NCBI RefSeq assembly: GCF_001647195.1
Contig: NZ_LVCV01000668.1
Location: forward strand, 1-40,256
Origin: Rhodococcus sp. EPR-157
GTDB lineage: Bacteria > Actinomycetota > Actinomycetes > Mycobacteriales > Mycobacteriaceae
DNA: 40,256 nucleotides
Direction: 5' to 3'
Shown: positions 9,262 to 20,058 of the stretch, piece after piece
How positions within the stretch are numbered: the first letter of the stretch is position 1
Layout of the letters: the number at the start of each line of letters is the position of its first letter
The notes under the pieces: generated by a model
What the model was told of the DNA's origin: nothing
Databases searched by the model: none
What the model saw: the letters and a program-made list of their open reading frames with translations, nothing else
Program-made: the position numbers and the translations under genes

Positions 9262-10044
9262 TTACTTGGTGGTGGGAAGTTCAGGACTCGACACATCCAG
9301 AATCTGTCCTGGCTGCGACAACAGCGCAAGCGCCACAGCCGATTTGCGCTCCGAATTGTCTCGGTCACCCCAGACGAGAATACGCCCGTCGAGAAGCGAC
9401 AGCGACACGTCCGACGCCGAGCTCGCTCGTATCTCACCGACCTGGCCTCGTAGTGACGCCGGCATCGAATCGAGTACAGCGAGAGCGCTTTCGGTGGCTG
9501 GATCGCCTGGCACCGGGTTGTCCGCCACCAGTCGTACGACCCCTGGAGGCGGAGCTGCGACCGCGAAATCGACTGCGTCCGCGTCCAGGAGGTGAGTGCC
9601 ATCGGGTTCGTCGACGAAGACGACGGGAACGCGCTCGGTGACAGTGACTCTGACCGTCGAGGGGTACATCCGCTGGACCCGAACGGACGCAAGCGCTGGA
9701 ATGGCAGCAACACGCTGCGCTGCCGAGCCTGCATCGACGCGAACGAGCTTCTCCCCCAGTGGTACCCCGAGTTCGGCGACGATCTGCTCCTCGGACACCG
9801 ACATGGCCCCGTTGACATCGATCTTGCGCACCGACAGCAGCGGAGTGAGGTACACGATCGCGAAGCCTGCGACTATCACCGCGACGACTGCTGCGGCAAT
9901 CGCTGCAGCACGCCGACGCGAGCGGGACACGCGGCGCCGCTCGTCCTCTCTGGCCTGACGCCTGACCTCACGCTCGGAGTGTCCTGCGTCACCGGAGGGA
10001 TCGTCCACGGCCGAGCTTTTCGACCGACTCGGACGTGATGTCAC
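9262..10044 (-). CDS. ftsQ: Cell division protein FtsQ
   Basis: Single-pass membrane protein of the divisome that links early (FtsZ-associated) and late (FtsW/PbpB) proteins through FtsB/FtsL-type partners. The 260-aa product has a charged cytoplasmic N-terminus (residues 1-46, rich in Arg and Glu), one transmembrane helix (about 47-69), a POTRA domain beginning [20 protein letters not shown], and the FtsQ beta domain ([20 protein letters not shown] onwards). The GTG start overlaps the murC stop as GTGA. Orientation and partners match Rv2151c. Confidence 0.94.
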   Translation of the reverse strand: MTSRPSRSKSSAVDDPSGDAGHSEREVRRQAREDERRRVSRSRRRAAAIAAAVVAVIVAGFAIVYLTPLLSVRKIDVNGAMSVSEEQIVAELGVPLGEKLVRVDAGSAAQRVAAIPALASVRVQRMYPSTVRVTVTERVPVVFVDEPDGTHLLDADAVDFAVAAPPPGVVRLVADNPVPGDPATESALAVLDSMPASLRGQVGEIRASSASDVSLSLLDGRILVWGDRDNSERKSAVALALLSQPGQILDVSSPELPTTK

Positions 10045-11525
10045 GTCGATGCCCGGCGTTGCCCGATCCGAAAGTCCGTCTTGGAACGGAGAGCGTCGAG
10101 AATCGGGCCGGCAAGCATCGTCACGTCACCCGCACCCATGGTGATCACCACGTCACCCGGACTGACCAGACTGGCGACCTGCTTCGCAACGAGCGACAGG
10201 TCCGGTTGGTAGATGACGGGTTTGGTGACCGACGACGCGACGAGCGCACCCGTCACGCCGGGTAGAGGCTCTTCTCTGGCGCCGTAGACATCGAGGACGA
10301 CCACCTCGTCGGCGATACTGAGGGCCTCACCGAACTCTGCCGCGAACGTCTCCGTCCTCGAATACAGGTGAGGTTGGAACACCACGACGACGCGACCTCG
10401 TTCGTCGTCGCCTGCTGCACCTGCGACCAACTGCTGTGCTGCGCTGAGCACGGCCCTGACTTCGGTCGGATGGTGGGCGTAGTCGTCGAACACTCGAATG
10501 CCGTGCTCACGGCCGCGAATCTGGAATCTCCGGTGCACACCGCCGAAACCGGCAAGACCTTCGAGCAGGTCCGTCACGCCGGCACCGGCCTGCAACCCCG
10601 CAGTGAATGCCGCGAGTGCGTTCAGCGCGGTGTGCCGCCCCGGTACACCGAGACGCAACGTGCGGGGTGTTTCTTCGCCGTCGACGAGCAACTGCGCGAC
10701 GCCGCCGACGTCCTCGGGTTCCCACTGCAGCAACCTGACCGCCATCTCGACGTCACCGGTCTCGGTGTCCGCGGAGCCATAACCGAGGACTCGAACCCCC
10801 GGAAGATCACGCGCTCGAATTCGCTGGGCAAGGGCTGCCGATCCGGGATCGTCCATGCATGCAACCAGCACACCGCCCGGCCCGAGCAACGCCGCGAAGT
10901 CGTCGAACACCTGGACGTATGCCGCTTCGGTGCCGAAGTGGTCGAGGTGATCGGCCTCGATGTTGGTGACGACCACGACGTTCGGTAGGTACTGGAGCAG
11001 CGAGCCGTCGCTCTCGTCGGCTTCGGCTACGAACACGTCCCCACTTCCGTGGTGAGCGTTGGTCCCAGCCTCGTTGAGCTCACCGCCGACCGCGAACGAA
11101 GGATCGAAGCCGCAGTGTTGCAGAGCAACGATCAACATCGACGTCGTCGACGTCTTGCCGTGCGTACCGGACACGAGCAGCGTGCGATAGCCCTGCATCA
11201 ACGACGAGAGCACCGTCGGCCGAAGCACGATCGGAATACCGCGTCGTCGAGCCTCGACCAGTTCCGGATTGGTCTTGGGGATGGCTGCGTGAGTGGTGAC
11301 GACAGCTGTCGGCCCGCCAGGAATGAGGTCGAGCGCGGAGGCATCGTGGCCGACCCGCACCTGCGCGCCGCGCGCTCGCAAAGCGAGAACACCCCGGCTG
11401 TCCTTGGCGTCGGATCCGGAGACCTGGCCACCGCGCGCGAGCAGAATGCGGGCGATGCCGGACATTCCAGCGCCGCCGATGCCCACCATGTGCACCCTCG
11501 CGAGCTCTGCGGGAAGCTCGGCCAT
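10041..11525 (-). CDS. murC: UDP-N-acetylmuramate--L-alanine ligase
   Basis: Adds L-Ala to UDP-MurNAc with ATP, the first peptide step of peptidoglycan precursor synthesis, in the cytoplasm. The 494-aa product begins with the UDP-binding Rossmann region ([15 protein letters not shown], about 11-25). The ATP P-loop GTHGKTS lies at 120-126, followed by [12 protein letters not shown], the Mur-ligase [11 protein letters not shown] motif, and [15 protein letters not shown] in the C-terminal domain. I chose the ATG at 11525, which has GAAAGGAC upstream and gives the mycobacterial length and N-terminus. A GTG at 11567 overlaps the murG stop (GTGA) and would add 14 residues; it may serve mainly for ribosome reinitiation. 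Confidence 0.96.
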   Translation of the reverse strand: MAELPAELARVHMVGIGGAGMSGIARILLARGGQVSGSDAKDSRGVLALRARGAQVRVGHDASALDLIPGGPTAVVTTHAAIPKTNPELVEARRRGIPIVLRPTVLSSLMQGYRTLLVSGTHGKTSTTSMLIVALQHCGFDPSFAVGGELNEAGTNAHHGSGDVFVAEADESDGSLLQYLPNVVVVTNIEADHLDHFGTEAAYVQVFDDFAALLGPGGVLVACMDDPGSAALAQRIRARDLPGVRVLGYGSADTETGDVEMAVRLLQWEPEDVGGVAQLLVDGEETPRTLRLGVPGRHTALNALAAFTAGLQAGAGVTDLLEGLAGFGGVHRRFQIRGREHGIRVFDDYAHHPTEVRAVLSAAQQLVAGAAGDDERGRVVVVFQPHLYSRTETFAAEFGEALSIADEVVVLDVYGAREEPLPGVTGALVASSVTKPVIYQPDLSLVAKQVASLVSPGDVVITMGAGDVTMLAGPILDALRSKTDFRIGQRRAST

Positions 11526-11563
11526 GTCCGTCCTTTCACGCGTCACGTCGGTGAAGTCTCGTT

Positions 11564-12718
11564 TCACGTCGGTGCCTGTTCGTTCTGTTTCCTCGACGCG
11601 ACGTCGAGGACGATCCGGGCCACGGCGGTAGCCGCGTCTCGATGACCTGCACCCGCGGCACCCGCGGACATCTGCTTCAGCCGGTCGACGTCGGTGATCA
11701 AGTCCACGACGTCGGTGCCGACATAGCGAGAAGTCAGGTTCGCATCCGCCACGAGTATGCCTCCCCCAGCGTCGACGACGGGTCTTGCGTTCAATTCTTG
11801 CTCTCCGTTGCCGTGCGGCAGCGGTACATATACCGCGGGCAAGCCCGTAGCCGACACTTCGGCCACTGTCATCGCGCCGGACCGGCAGATGGCCAGATCG
11901 GCTGCGGCGTAGGCCAAATCCATCCGAGTCAGGTACGGCACCGCGACATAGGGCGCATTCGGCTCGTCCGTGGACACGTCGACGGAATTCTTCGGGCCGT
12001 GGGCGTGCAGCACCGACACGCCGGCCGCCGCGAGCGTGGCCGCTGCGCCGGACACTGCTTCGTTCAGCGATCGGGCCCCCTGGGATCCGCCGAACACGAG
12101 CAGCACCGGCCCCTCGTCCGGAAGTCCGAAGTGCCGCCGTGCTTCGGCGCGCGAAGCGGCCCGGTCGAGACCGGTGATCGTCGGGCGAACCGGGATGCCG
12201 ACGATCTCGGCGTCCTCGTGTCCGCGAGCTCTCACTCCGGAGCCGGACACCGCCGCCAGCACACGCGTCGCCAGCCTCGCACCCACCTTGTTCGCAATTC
12301 CGGCACTCGCGTTTGCTTCGTGCACCACGACGGGGATCGCACGGGAGCGACCGAACACTCGCCGAGCGGCCAAGTACGCCGGAAGTGCCACGTATCCCCC
12401 GAAACCGACGAGAACGTCGGCCTCGACGTCTGCGAACACAGCACGCGTCTCGCGCACCGACTTCAATACTTTGGCCGGCAGACGCAGCAGGTCAAGCGTC
12501 GGCTTCCGCGGTAGCGGGACCGGGGGTATCAGAGCGAGGCGGTAGCCGCGGGCCGGTACCAGCGTGGTCTCGAGCCCGCGCGCCGTACCGAGTGCGGTGA
12601 TTCGGACGGTGTCGTCGAGTTCACGCAGGGCGTCGGCAACCGCAAGCGCAGGCTCGATGTGACCGGCCGTGCCCCCGCCTGCGACGACGACGGACAGGGG
12701 TCTTGTTCGTGCATTCAC
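11564..12718 (-). CDS. murG: Lipid II synthase MurG (GlcNAc transferase)
   Basis: Membrane-associated GT28 glycosyltransferase that moves GlcNAc from UDP-GlcNAc to lipid I, making lipid II on the inner leaflet. The 384-aa protein has the N-terminal G-loop [15 protein letters not shown] (14-28), the membrane-facing loop [15 protein letters not shown], and the C-domain G-loops [15 protein letters not shown] and [24 protein letters not shown]. Its GTG overlaps the ftsW stop (GTGA). A nearby ATG (12714) is in another frame. Family and length are standard. Confidence 0.96.
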   Translation of the reverse strand: MNARTRPLSVVVAGGGTAGHIEPALAVADALRELDDTVRITALGTARGLETTLVPARGYRLALIPPVPLPRKPTLDLLRLPAKVLKSVRETRAVFADVEADVLVGFGGYVALPAYLAARRVFGRSRAIPVVVHEANASAGIANKVGARLATRVLAAVSGSGVRARGHEDAEIVGIPVRPTITGLDRAASRAEARRHFGLPDEGPVLLVFGGSQGARSLNEAVSGAAATLAAAGVSVLHAHGPKNSVDVSTDEPNAPYVAVPYLTRMDLAYAAADLAICRSGAMTVAEVSATGLPAVYVPLPHGNGEQELNARPVVDAGGGILVADANLTSRYVGTDVVDLITDVDRLKQMSAGAAGAGHRDAATAVARIVLDVASRKQNEQAPT

Positions 12719-14196
12719 CGTCGATATCCTCGCCCATCCGGATTGCGAGAGGTACTACTGGGTTGCCCGCGAGTGCGACGAGGAGGCTCGGCCGGTCGCT
12801 GAGCACCGCCGGAGCGGCGATCACGGTTGGATCTGGCGCCGACGTCCGCGTAATCACGGTCCGGACGTCGCCGCGCGGCCGCGTCGCGGGTTTCCAGACG
12901 ACGTCTATCCGCACGATCGAGAGCGGGCCTGGTGGACTTGGACCTGGCAGCGGCAGCGCGGAGCGGTGAGAAGGACGCAGGCATCGGAAGCCGAAGAACT
13001 CGATCGATTCGGGAGTCCTGCCCCGCGTGCAGCGCCGCGATGGCCTCGGGTTCGTGACGAGCCGCGTTGGCGATGATGCCGAACATCAGCAGCGTGATCG
13101 CGGTCGACGAACCGCCATAGGACACGAGTGGCAGCTGCAGCCCGGTGACCGGAAGCAGACCGACTACGTACCCGATGTTGATCATGGCCTGCGCGAAGAT
13201 CCACGTCGTGGATCCTGCAGCGAGGAGTCGAAGGAACGGATCGACCGAACGCATCGCGATGCGCAGGCCGGCGTAGACGAACAACGCGAACAGCCCGAGT
13301 ACTGCGAGACACCCGATGAATCCGAGTTCTTCGCCGATGATGGCGAAAATGAAGTCGTTGTGCGCGTTGGGAAGATAGCTCCATTTGGCGCGGCTCTGGC
13401 CCAGCCCGACACCGAAGGGACCGCCGTCGGCGAGTGAGAACTTCGCCTGATTGGACTGGTATCCGAGACCCTGGGGGTCGTCGCCGGGATTCAGCCAGGC
13501 CTTGATTCGGTTCGAGCGGTATCCGGCGGTGAACGCCAACACCGTCGCTGCCGCGACACCGCCGCCCACCAGAATCGCGAACAGACGAGCGTCGAGGCCA
13601 GCGAACCAGAGCAGAGCCACCAGAATGATGCCGATGGCGATGGCCGTGCTGAGGTTGGGCTGCAGGACGACCAATCCCGCCATCAACAACGCAGCGGGAA
13701 CCAGCGGAATCAACAGAGACTTCAGGCTGGCGTGCTCGCTTCGTCTCGATGCCAGCAGATGAGCGCCCCACAGGACAAGGGTGACCTTGGCGAGTTCGGA
13801 GGGCTGGAACGACACCCCAGCGACGTTGAACCAGCGTCGCGCACCGTCCGCGCCTTCGGAACCGACGCCCGGGATCAGGACCATCATGAGCATGATGACG
13901 GACAGCACGAACAGCGGAAACGACAGCTTCCGAAGTACCCGCACCGGTGTCCGCAACGCGACGTAGAACGCGATGATACCGAGCCCGACACCGATCAATT
14001 GCTGGGTGAAGAGCGAGTAGGCCGATCCGTCTGTGGCGTACGCTTCGGCGGCCGAGGACGACAACACCATCACGAGACCGAGGATCGTCAGCAGCGCGGC
14101 GACGGTCACGATGAGGTGGAACGACGCCAATGGCCGAGCGAGCCACATTCCGATGCGAGTACGTGGAGACGATGGCGCGCCGTCGGTCTTGCTCAT
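12715..14196 (-). CDS. ftsW: SEDS peptidoglycan glycosyltransferase FtsW
   Basis: Polytopic SEDS-family polymerase that joins lipid II into glycan strands at the septum with its transpeptidase partner PbpB. The 493-aa protein has about ten transmembrane helices (roughly residues 25-395). It carries the family blocks [27 protein letters not shown], the extracellular [19 protein letters not shown] loop, and [20 protein letters not shown] long Arg/Asp-rich disordered cytoplasmic tail follows (about 410-493), an actinobacterial feature; in mycobacteria the corresponding tail contacts FtsZ and PbpB. The ATG overlaps the murD stop by one base (TGATG). Confidence 0.96.
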   Translation of the reverse strand: MSKTDGAPSSPRTRIGMWLARPLASFHLIVTVAALLTILGLVMVLSSSAAEAYATDGSAYSLFTQQLIGVGLGIIAFYVALRTPVRVLRKLSFPLFVLSVIMLMMVLIPGVGSEGADGARRWFNVAGVSFQPSELAKVTLVLWGAHLLASRRSEHASLKSLLIPLVPAALLMAGLVVLQPNLSTAIAIGIILVALLWFAGLDARLFAILVGGGVAAATVLAFTAGYRSNRIKAWLNPGDDPQGLGYQSNQAKFSLADGGPFGVGLGQSRAKWSYLPNAHNDFIFAIIGEELGFIGCLAVLGLFALFVYAGLRIAMRSVDPFLRLLAAGSTTWIFAQAMINIGYVVGLLPVTGLQLPLVSYGGSSTAITLLMFGIIANAARHEPEAIAALHAGQDSRIDRVLRLPMPASFSPLRAAAARSKSTRPALDRADRRRLETRDAAARRRPDRDYADVGARSNRDRRSGGAQRPAEPPRRTRGQPSSTSRNPDGRGYRR

Positions 14197-15653
14197 CAGG
14201 ACTGCTCGTCCGGGTGGCCGATCTCGGCTTCGGTGAGTGACCGAACAGCGGCGGCGAAGCTGCGACCACGATGGCCGTAGTCGACGAACATGTCGAGGGA
14301 GGCGGCGGCAGGTGCGAGAAGCACGGCGTCACCAGGTTCGGCGCGTCGTGCAGCGTCTCGAACCGCTGCACGCATCACGACTTCAGCATCTTCCGCCACA
14401 TGAGTCACACCAGTATCGTCTCCCGGCGGATACGTCACGACGGGAACATCCGGGGCGTGTCGCGACAAAGCCTGAGCGATCTGCGTCCCATCACGCCCGA
14501 TCACGACCGCAGCAACGAGTCGTGGCGCGATTTCCGCCACCAGCGCGTCCACCGACGCACCTTTGAGCAGTCCGCCGGCGATCCACACGACCCGGTCGTA
14601 CGCAAGCAGCGAGGATCGGGCAGCATGCGGATTGGTCGCCTTCGAGTCGTCCACGAACGTCACCCCGTCGATCACCCGGACCACTGCCGCTCGATGCGGA
14701 CCCACCTGATACGTCCGCAAGCCATCCGCCACCGCCTCAGCGGACACTCCGATCGATCGAGCGAGCGCAGCCGCCGCCAACGCGTCCATGCGTCCCGCGG
14801 GGCCGGACGGCACCACCTCGTCCGCACGCACCAGGCGTTCGGCGTCGCCGAACGCCTGGTCGACCAGGTAGCCCTGCACGATTCCGAGTTCGCCCGTCGC
14901 GGGCTCGCCGAGGCGGAAACCCACAACGCGATCTGCGCCCGCGGTGGGTGCGAGGGCCGCCGCCCTCGCATCGTCCAGACCGACTACCGCGACTCCCCCG
15001 GTCAGCGCACGCGCCTTGGACTGCGTGTAACCGTCCATGCCGCCGTGCCAGTCGAGATGGTCCTCGGCGATGTTGAGTACGACGCCCGCCGCTGGCCGAA
15101 CCGAAGGCGCCCAGAAGAGTTGGAACGACGACAGCTCGACCGCGAGCACCGCTGGGTGCGGATTCGACCGCAGTGCGTCGAGGATGGGCAGGCCGATGTT
15201 CCCGCACGCCGCGCCGACAAGACCGGCCGAATCGAGGATCGACGCCAACATCGACGTCGTGGTCGTCTTACCGTTGGTCCCGGTGACCACGAGCCACTGG
15301 GTGGGTGGACCGTACACGCCCGCGCGATCGACTCGCCACGACAACTCGACGTCACCCCAGATGGGCACGCCTCGGCTGGTTGCAGCAGCGAGAACCTGTG
15401 CATCCGGCCTCAATCCGGGGCTGGTGACTACCAGTGCGATGTCGTCGAATGCGACGTCGTCTGCCAACAGGTCGTCCTGCAGTATGCCTCCGACGCCCAG
15501 CGCCCGAGCCTTCTCTACGGCTCCGGCGTCGGAATCGGTGACGAGGACCTCGGCGCCGAGGTCGCGAAGCGGGCCGACCGTCGCGAGACCCGACACTCTG
15601 CCGCCGGCGACGAGGACAGTTCTGCCACTCAAGGATCGAAGGTCGTCGAACAC
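14196..15653 (-). CDS. murD: UDP-MurNAc-L-alanine--D-glutamate ligase
   Basis: Adds D-Glu to UDP-MurNAc-L-Ala using ATP. The 485-aa protein has an N-terminal nucleotide-binding fold ([14 protein letters not shown]), the P-loop [11 protein letters not shown] (about 123-133), AVELSSFQL, the [13 protein letters not shown] motif, and [11 protein letters not shown] in the C-domain, all diagnostic of MurD. The start is a GTG 6 bp after the mraY stop. The stop shares one base with the ftsW ATG. Order mraY-murD-ftsW-murG is standard for the dcw cluster. Confidence 0.96.
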   Translation of the reverse strand: MFDDLRSLSGRTVLVAGGRVSGLATVGPLRDLGAEVLVTDSDAGAVEKARALGVGGILQDDLLADDVAFDDIALVVTSPGLRPDAQVLAAATSRGVPIWGDVELSWRVDRAGVYGPPTQWLVVTGTNGKTTTTSMLASILDSAGLVGAACGNIGLPILDALRSNPHPAVLAVELSSFQLFWAPSVRPAAGVVLNIAEDHLDWHGGMDGYTQSKARALTGGVAVVGLDDARAAALAPTAGADRVVGFRLGEPATGELGIVQGYLVDQAFGDAERLVRADEVVPSGPAGRMDALAAAALARSIGVSAEAVADGLRTYQVGPHRAAVVRVIDGVTFVDDSKATNPHAARSSLLAYDRVVWIAGGLLKGASVDALVAEIAPRLVAAVVIGRDGTQIAQALSRHAPDVPVVTYPPGDDTGVTHVAEDAEVVMRAAVRDAARRAEPGDAVLLAPAAASLDMFVDYGHRGRSFAAAVRSLTEAEIGHPDEQS

Positions 15654-15659
15654 GGTTGC

Positions 15660-16739
15660 CTACCCACCGACTGCGGCGAGGTACTCGCTGTAGAACAACG
15701 CCAGTCCCACCGCCGATGCGATCGCGGCGAGCAACCAGAACCGGATGATCACCGTGGTCTCTGCCCAACCTGCGAGTTCGAAGTGATGGTGGAAGGGTGC
15801 CATGCGGAACACCCGTCGTCGACTCGACCGGAACACCGCAACCTGGATGACCACCGATGCCGCTTCGGCGACGAACAGTGCTGCGATGACGACCATGATC
15901 AGCTCGGTACGCGTGACGATGGACAGTCCGGCGATCAATCCGCCGAGAGCAAGCGAACCCGTATCGCCCATGAATATCTTCGCCGGCGCGGCGTTCCACC
16001 ACAGAAATCCGATGCAGGCTCCCGCTGCGGACGCGCAGATCAGGGCGAGATCGAGAGGATCTCGCACGTCGTAGCAACCGGGGCCAGGGTTCGTGGAGCA
16101 GGCCTGCCGATACTGCCAGAAGGTGATCACCGTGTACGCGCCCAGAACCAACGTCATCGAACCTGCTGCGAGACCGTCCAGTCCGTCGGTCAGGTTCACT
16201 GCATTCGACCACGCCGTGACCAGGAAGTAGCACCACACGATGAACACGATGGGTCCGAGACTCACGGTCGCGATATCGCGAACGTAGGACAACTGCTGAC
16301 TGGCGGGCGTCAACCCGTTCGGACCCTTGAACTGCAGCGCGAGAATTCCGAAGAGGACTGCGGCTACCAACTGACCGACCAACTTGGCAGTCTTGTTCAG
16401 ACCGAGATTGCGCTGCTTGCGGATCTTGATGAAGTCGTCGAGAAATCCGACGAGACCGAGCACGGTCGTCAGACCCAGCACCAGCAGGGCGGATGCGGAC
16501 GGTCCGTCCGCGTCGTATCCGATACCGATCAGATGCGAGCCCCAGTAGCCGGCCCACAGTCCCGCGAGAATGGCGACTCCACCCATCGTGGGTGTCCCTC
16601 GCTTGGACTGATGGCTCGCCGGTCCCTCGACCCTGATTTCCTGGCCGAACCCCTGCTTGGAAAACGTCTTGATCAACACAGGTGTCAACAGAATCGCCAC
16701 TGCGAGCGCGATACCTCCCGCGAAGAGGATCTGTCTCAC
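15660..16739 (-). CDS. mraY: Phospho-MurNAc-pentapeptide transferase MraY (MurX)
   Basis: Integral membrane enzyme that moves phospho-MurNAc-pentapeptide onto the polyprenyl phosphate carrier, making lipid I. The 359-aa product has about ten transmembrane helices. Catalytic motifs are [19 protein letters not shown] (Asp101, Asp102), [10 protein letters not shown] (about 182-191), [12 protein letters not shown], and the [10 protein letters not shown] histidine loop near the end. I chose the GTG at 16739, which overlaps the murF stop as GTGA and gives the 359-residue length of mycobacterial MurX. The frame is open upstream but runs antisense-like through murF. Confidence 0.96.
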   Translation of the reverse strand: MRQILFAGGIALAVAILLTPVLIKTFSKQGFGQEIRVEGPASHQSKRGTPTMGGVAILAGLWAGYWGSHLIGIGYDADGPSASALLVLGLTTVLGLVGFLDDFIKIRKQRNLGLNKTAKLVGQLVAAVLFGILALQFKGPNGLTPASQQLSYVRDIATVSLGPIVFIVWCYFLVTAWSNAVNLTDGLDGLAAGSMTLVLGAYTVITFWQYRQACSTNPGPGCYDVRDPLDLALICASAAGACIGFLWWNAAPAKIFMGDTGSLALGGLIAGLSIVTRTELIMVVIAALFVAEAASVVIQVAVFRSSRRRVFRMAPFHHHFELAGWAETTVIIRFWLLAAIASAVGLALFYSEYLAAVGG

Positions 16740-18298
16740 TGCGATTCCTCCGGTGTCATGATGTCCCTCTCCCCGTCCGTACCGTCCGACTGCTGTCCTT
16801 CGTCGGATCGCGACGACGCACCCTCGTCGAGAAGTGCATCGGCTACCGACCACAACGCCACCGACTGCGATGCTTTCACCAGGACGATGTCGCCCGACTC
16901 CACTTCGGCACGCAGCACTGCCACTGCAGCCTCGTGGTCGGGAACGAGCATCGATTCTTCGCCCCAGGAGCCTTCCATGACAGCACCCTGGTGAAGTGCT
17001 CTGGTCGGCGGACCGGAGTCGACGATGATCAATCGACTGACATCCAGCCGCACTGCAAGCCTTCCGATCGCGTCGTGTTCGACTACGGATTCCGGCCCAA
17101 GCTCCGCCATCTCCCCGAGCACCGCCCAGGTGCGGCGTGGAGGGCCGGTTCCCGACCTCGACATCGACACCAACGCTTTCAGGGCAGCACGCATGGAGTC
17201 GGGATTCGCGTTGTAGGAATCGTTGACGACCGTAACCCCGTCGGTCCTGGTGCGCACGTCCATCCTTCGCACCGACGCCGCGGCCGAACCGGCGAGCGCG
17301 ACCGCGATCTGGTCCAGAGTGGCACCACATTCGAGTGCGACGGCGGCAGCGGCGAGCGAATTCCCGATCTGGTGCTCGCCGTGCACTGCCAACGCGATGT
17401 CGACCCGCCCGATCGGCGTCACCATCGTGAATCGGGCACGAGCATCGGCGTCGAGAGACACGTTCTCCGCACGGATATCCGCTTCCGGCGACATCCCGAC
17501 GGTCACCACCCGCGCCGAAGTCCGCGACCGCATCTCCGTCACGAGTCGATCGTCGGCGTTCAGCACCGCAACTCCACCGTCCGCAGCGCTCGGCAGCGCT
17601 TCGACGAGTTCGCCCTTGGCCAGCGCGATTCGCTCGCGCGACCCGAATTCACCGAGATGCGCTGTGCCCACGTTGAGGACGACACCGATCCTGGGCGGCG
17701 CAACCTGCGCCAGCGCAGCAACATGACCCACGCCGCGCGCAGACAGTTCGAGGACCAGAAAATCGGACGATTCGTCAGCGCGCAGCACAGTCCACGGATG
17801 TCCGAGTTCGTTGTTGAACGAACCGGGCGGTGCGATCACGGAACCGAGTGGCCGAAGCACCGACGCCAACAGATCCTTCGTCGAGGTCTTCCCCGAGGAC
17901 CCGGTGACACCGACGACCGTCAGTCCGGTGTTCGCGGTGAGTTCCAGAGCCGACGCTCGCGCCAATGCACCGAGCGCAGCCAATACTGCCGCGCCCGACC
18001 CGTCCGTATCGTGCTCGAGTGCCATCGCACGCCCGTCGTGCGGGGCTGGTTCGACCACTATCGCCGGTACGCCGACCGGTCGGGCCGCAAGCACCACAGC
18101 TGCCCCGGCATCGATTGCGGCACGCGCGTGTTCGTGCCCGTCGACGCGCGCACCGGGGAGCGCGAGAAACAGCCCGCCGGCACCGACCTTGCGTGAATCG
18201 AACTCGACCGAGCCGTCGACCAAGAGTGCTGGATTGTCGACGTCGTGCAGTTCACCACCGACGATGTCGGCGATCTGCTGGATGGTCAGTGCTTTCAC
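16736..18298 (-). CDS. murF: UDP-MurNAc-tripeptide--D-Ala-D-Ala ligase
   Basis: Adds the D-Ala-D-Ala dipeptide to the UDP-MurNAc tripeptide using ATP, the last cytoplasmic step. The 520-aa protein shows the N-terminal domain ([35 protein letters not shown]), the P-loop [10 protein letters not shown] (131-140), [40 protein letters not shown], and a C-terminal domain. The tail is Ser/Glu/Asp-rich and disordered (about 490-520). The GTG start overlaps the murE stop (GTGA), and the stop overlaps mraY. Confidence 0.96.
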   Translation of the reverse strand: MKALTIQQIADIVGGELHDVDNPALLVDGSVEFDSRKVGAGGLFLALPGARVDGHEHARAAIDAGAAVVLAARPVGVPAIVVEPAPHDGRAMALEHDTDGSGAAVLAALGALARASALELTANTGLTVVGVTGSSGKTSTKDLLASVLRPLGSVIAPPGSFNNELGHPWTVLRADESSDFLVLELSARGVGHVAALAQVAPPRIGVVLNVGTAHLGEFGSRERIALAKGELVEALPSAADGGVAVLNADDRLVTEMRSRTSARVVTVGMSPEADIRAENVSLDADARARFTMVTPIGRVDIALAVHGEHQIGNSLAAAAVALECGATLDQIAVALAGSAAASVRRMDVRTRTDGVTVVNDSYNANPDSMRAALKALVSMSRSGTGPPRRTWAVLGEMAELGPESVVEHDAIGRLAVRLDVSRLIIVDSGPPTRALHQGAVMEGSWGEESMLVPDHEAAVAVLRAEVESGDIVLVKASQSVALWSVADALLDEGASSRSDEGQQSDGTDGERDIMTPEESQ

Positions 18299-19896
18299 GA
18301 GCCGGCCCTTGCTTCTTCTGCGATCCTGCGATCGATGGCGTCGGCCAGTACGACCCTGTCGTCGAAGGGGTACTTCACTCCGCCGATGTCCTGTCCTGTC
18401 TCGTGGCCTTTGCCCGCCACGAGAACGACGTCTCCTTCGCGTGCCCACCGGACCGCCTCGGCGATCGCGGAACCTCGACCGGCAACGTTTCTGACCTCGG
18501 CTCGAATGTCCTCGGCCACCTCGAGAGCTCCGGCCTGCACTGCATCACGGATGACGTCCGGGTCCTCGGAACGCGGATTGTCGTCGGTGATGACCAGCAG
18601 ATCTGCTCCCCTGGCACCTGCTGCACCCATCAGCGGCCGCTTGGCCCTGTCACGATCACCGCCGGCTCCGAGGACAACCGCGATTCTTCCTTCGGTCTGT
18701 TCGCGGAGCGTTTCGATCACTGCCTCCACTGCGGCGGGCTTGTGCGCGTAGTCGACGACCGCCAAGAAATCCTGGCCGCGTGAGATTCGCTGAACGCGCC
18801 CAGGAACGTCCACTTCCGCCATCCCGTCGATCGCTCGCTGCACGTCGACTCCTGCGGCCGCACAGATCGCCGCGGCCAAGACCGCGTTGGCGACGTTGTA
18901 GCGTCCGGGCAGACGGATCGATGCTGCATGACGACTCCCCGATGGTTCGACGAGTGTGAAGGACTGATTGCCGGTCGGATCCTTCGACCAGTCCTTCACT
19001 GTCCAATCCGAGTCCGCGTTCACCGACACGGTGAGCACGGTCGATCCGGCAGAGTCGGCGATCTCCGCCATCCGCCTGCCCCAGACGTCGTCGACACACA
19101 CCACAGCCGATCGCGTCCGTACCCGTGAATCGGCTGCGAACAGTCTGCTCTTGGCGAGGAAGTACTCCTCGAGCGTGTCGTGGAAGTCCAGGTGATCCTG
19201 CGAGAGGTTGGTGAAGGCACCGACCGAGAACACAGTGCCGTCCACCCGGCCGAGCGAGAGCGCGTGACTCGACACTTCCATCACGACGGTGTCGAGGCCG
19301 CGTTCGACCATCAACGCGAACAAAGCATGAAGATGCGGCGCTTCCGGGGTGGTGAGCGCACTCGGTACCCGCATGCCCACGATCCTGGTTTCGATGGTGC
19401 CGATCAGCCCGGTGCGCCGACCGGCGGCACTCAGGGCGGCCTCCAACAGATACGCCGTCGTTGTCTTGCCCGACGTACCGGTGATGCCGATGACCGTCAT
19501 CTTCTCCGACGGGTTGCCGTAGACCAGCGCGGAAACTCGACCGAGCACGGTTCGCGGATGCTCGTGCACCAGGACGGGCACCGGCAGCCGGTCGAACTGT
19601 TCTCGGACGATGCCGAGGCCGGCCCTGTCGGTGAAGATCGCGACGGCACCCCGCTCGATCGCGTCGGACGCAAACGATGCGCCATGTGCCGACGATCCGG
19701 GCAGCGCAGCGAACAGGTCCCCGGCAAGGATTCCCTGAGCACGAAGTTCGACACCCGTGACGAGCCCTTGCACTCCGTCCGCTGCCGGTACGAATTCGGC
19801 CGCCGCGGCGGCGGCGATGTTCTCGACCGGGGTCTGCGGTGGCCTCGAGGGGCGAGACGACGACGGAGCAGGCTGCGGCTCTGCTGGCACGGACAC
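18295..19896 (-). CDS. murE: UDP-MurNAc-L-Ala-D-Glu--meso-diaminopimelate ligase
   Basis: Adds the third residue of the stem peptide using ATP. The 533-aa product has a Pro/Ser-rich N-terminal extension (about 1-25), the P-loop GTSGKTT at 140-146, [38 protein letters not shown], and DNPR at 439-442. DNPR is the signature that selects meso-diaminopimelate rather than lysine, matching the DAP-type wall of mycolata. The GTG start has AAAGGAG 6 nt upstream. The 162-bp gap to pbpB shows no gene and only a tiny CTAC-TTTC-GTAG hairpin, so murE may carry its own promoter or simply be read through. Confidence 0.96.
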   Translation of the reverse strand: MSVPAEPQPAPSSSRPSRPPQTPVENIAAAAAAEFVPAADGVQGLVTGVELRAQGILAGDLFAALPGSSAHGASFASDAIERGAVAIFTDRAGLGIVREQFDRLPVPVLVHEHPRTVLGRVSALVYGNPSEKMTVIGITGTSGKTTTAYLLEAALSAAGRRTGLIGTIETRIVGMRVPSALTTPEAPHLHALFALMVERGLDTVVMEVSSHALSLGRVDGTVFSVGAFTNLSQDHLDFHDTLEEYFLAKSRLFAADSRVRTRSAVVCVDDVWGRRMAEIADSAGSTVLTVSVNADSDWTVKDWSKDPTGNQSFTLVEPSGSRHAASIRLPGRYNVANAVLAAAICAAAGVDVQRAIDGMAEVDVPGRVQRISRGQDFLAVVDYAHKPAAVEAVIETLREQTEGRIAVVLGAGGDRDRAKRPLMGAAGARGADLLVITDDNPRSEDPDVIRDAVQAGALEVAEDIRAEVRNVAGRGSAIAEAVRWAREGDVVLVAGKGHETGQDIGGVKYPFDDRVVLADAIDRRIAEEARAGS

Positions 19897-20058
19897 TGTG
19901 CTCCTTTCTGCTCGACTACGAAAGTAGGCTGCGGCTCACGCGCGGACGAGCCGAGCACGCCTTCACGCATCGGTTCGGCGCGCAAGGCCGACGTGTCAGG
20001 TTACCGGCGAGTGTTCGGCGGTCGAACCCCCGACCCACGGCTGAGGGTGCCGGTGGCG

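Noticed and set aside
12905-14371. A 488-codon minus-strand frame overlapping ftsW and murD
   Set aside because: Out-of-frame shadow of ftsW, which has complete SEDS motifs in the other frame.
14271-16994. A 907-codon open frame on the plus strand across murD and mraY
   Set aside because: It is antisense to two clear Mur-pathway genes with full motif sets, has no domain resemblance and is rich in Arg, Gln and His; it is a high-GC shadow frame.
16740-17330. N-terminal extension of MraY by about 197 residues
   Set aside because: It reads murF out of frame; the GTG at 16739 overlaps the murF stop and gives the standard 359-residue protein.
16682-18196. A 504-codon plus-strand open frame over murF
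   Set aside because: Antisense shadow of murF; composition is dominated by Arg and His and there is no ribosome site.
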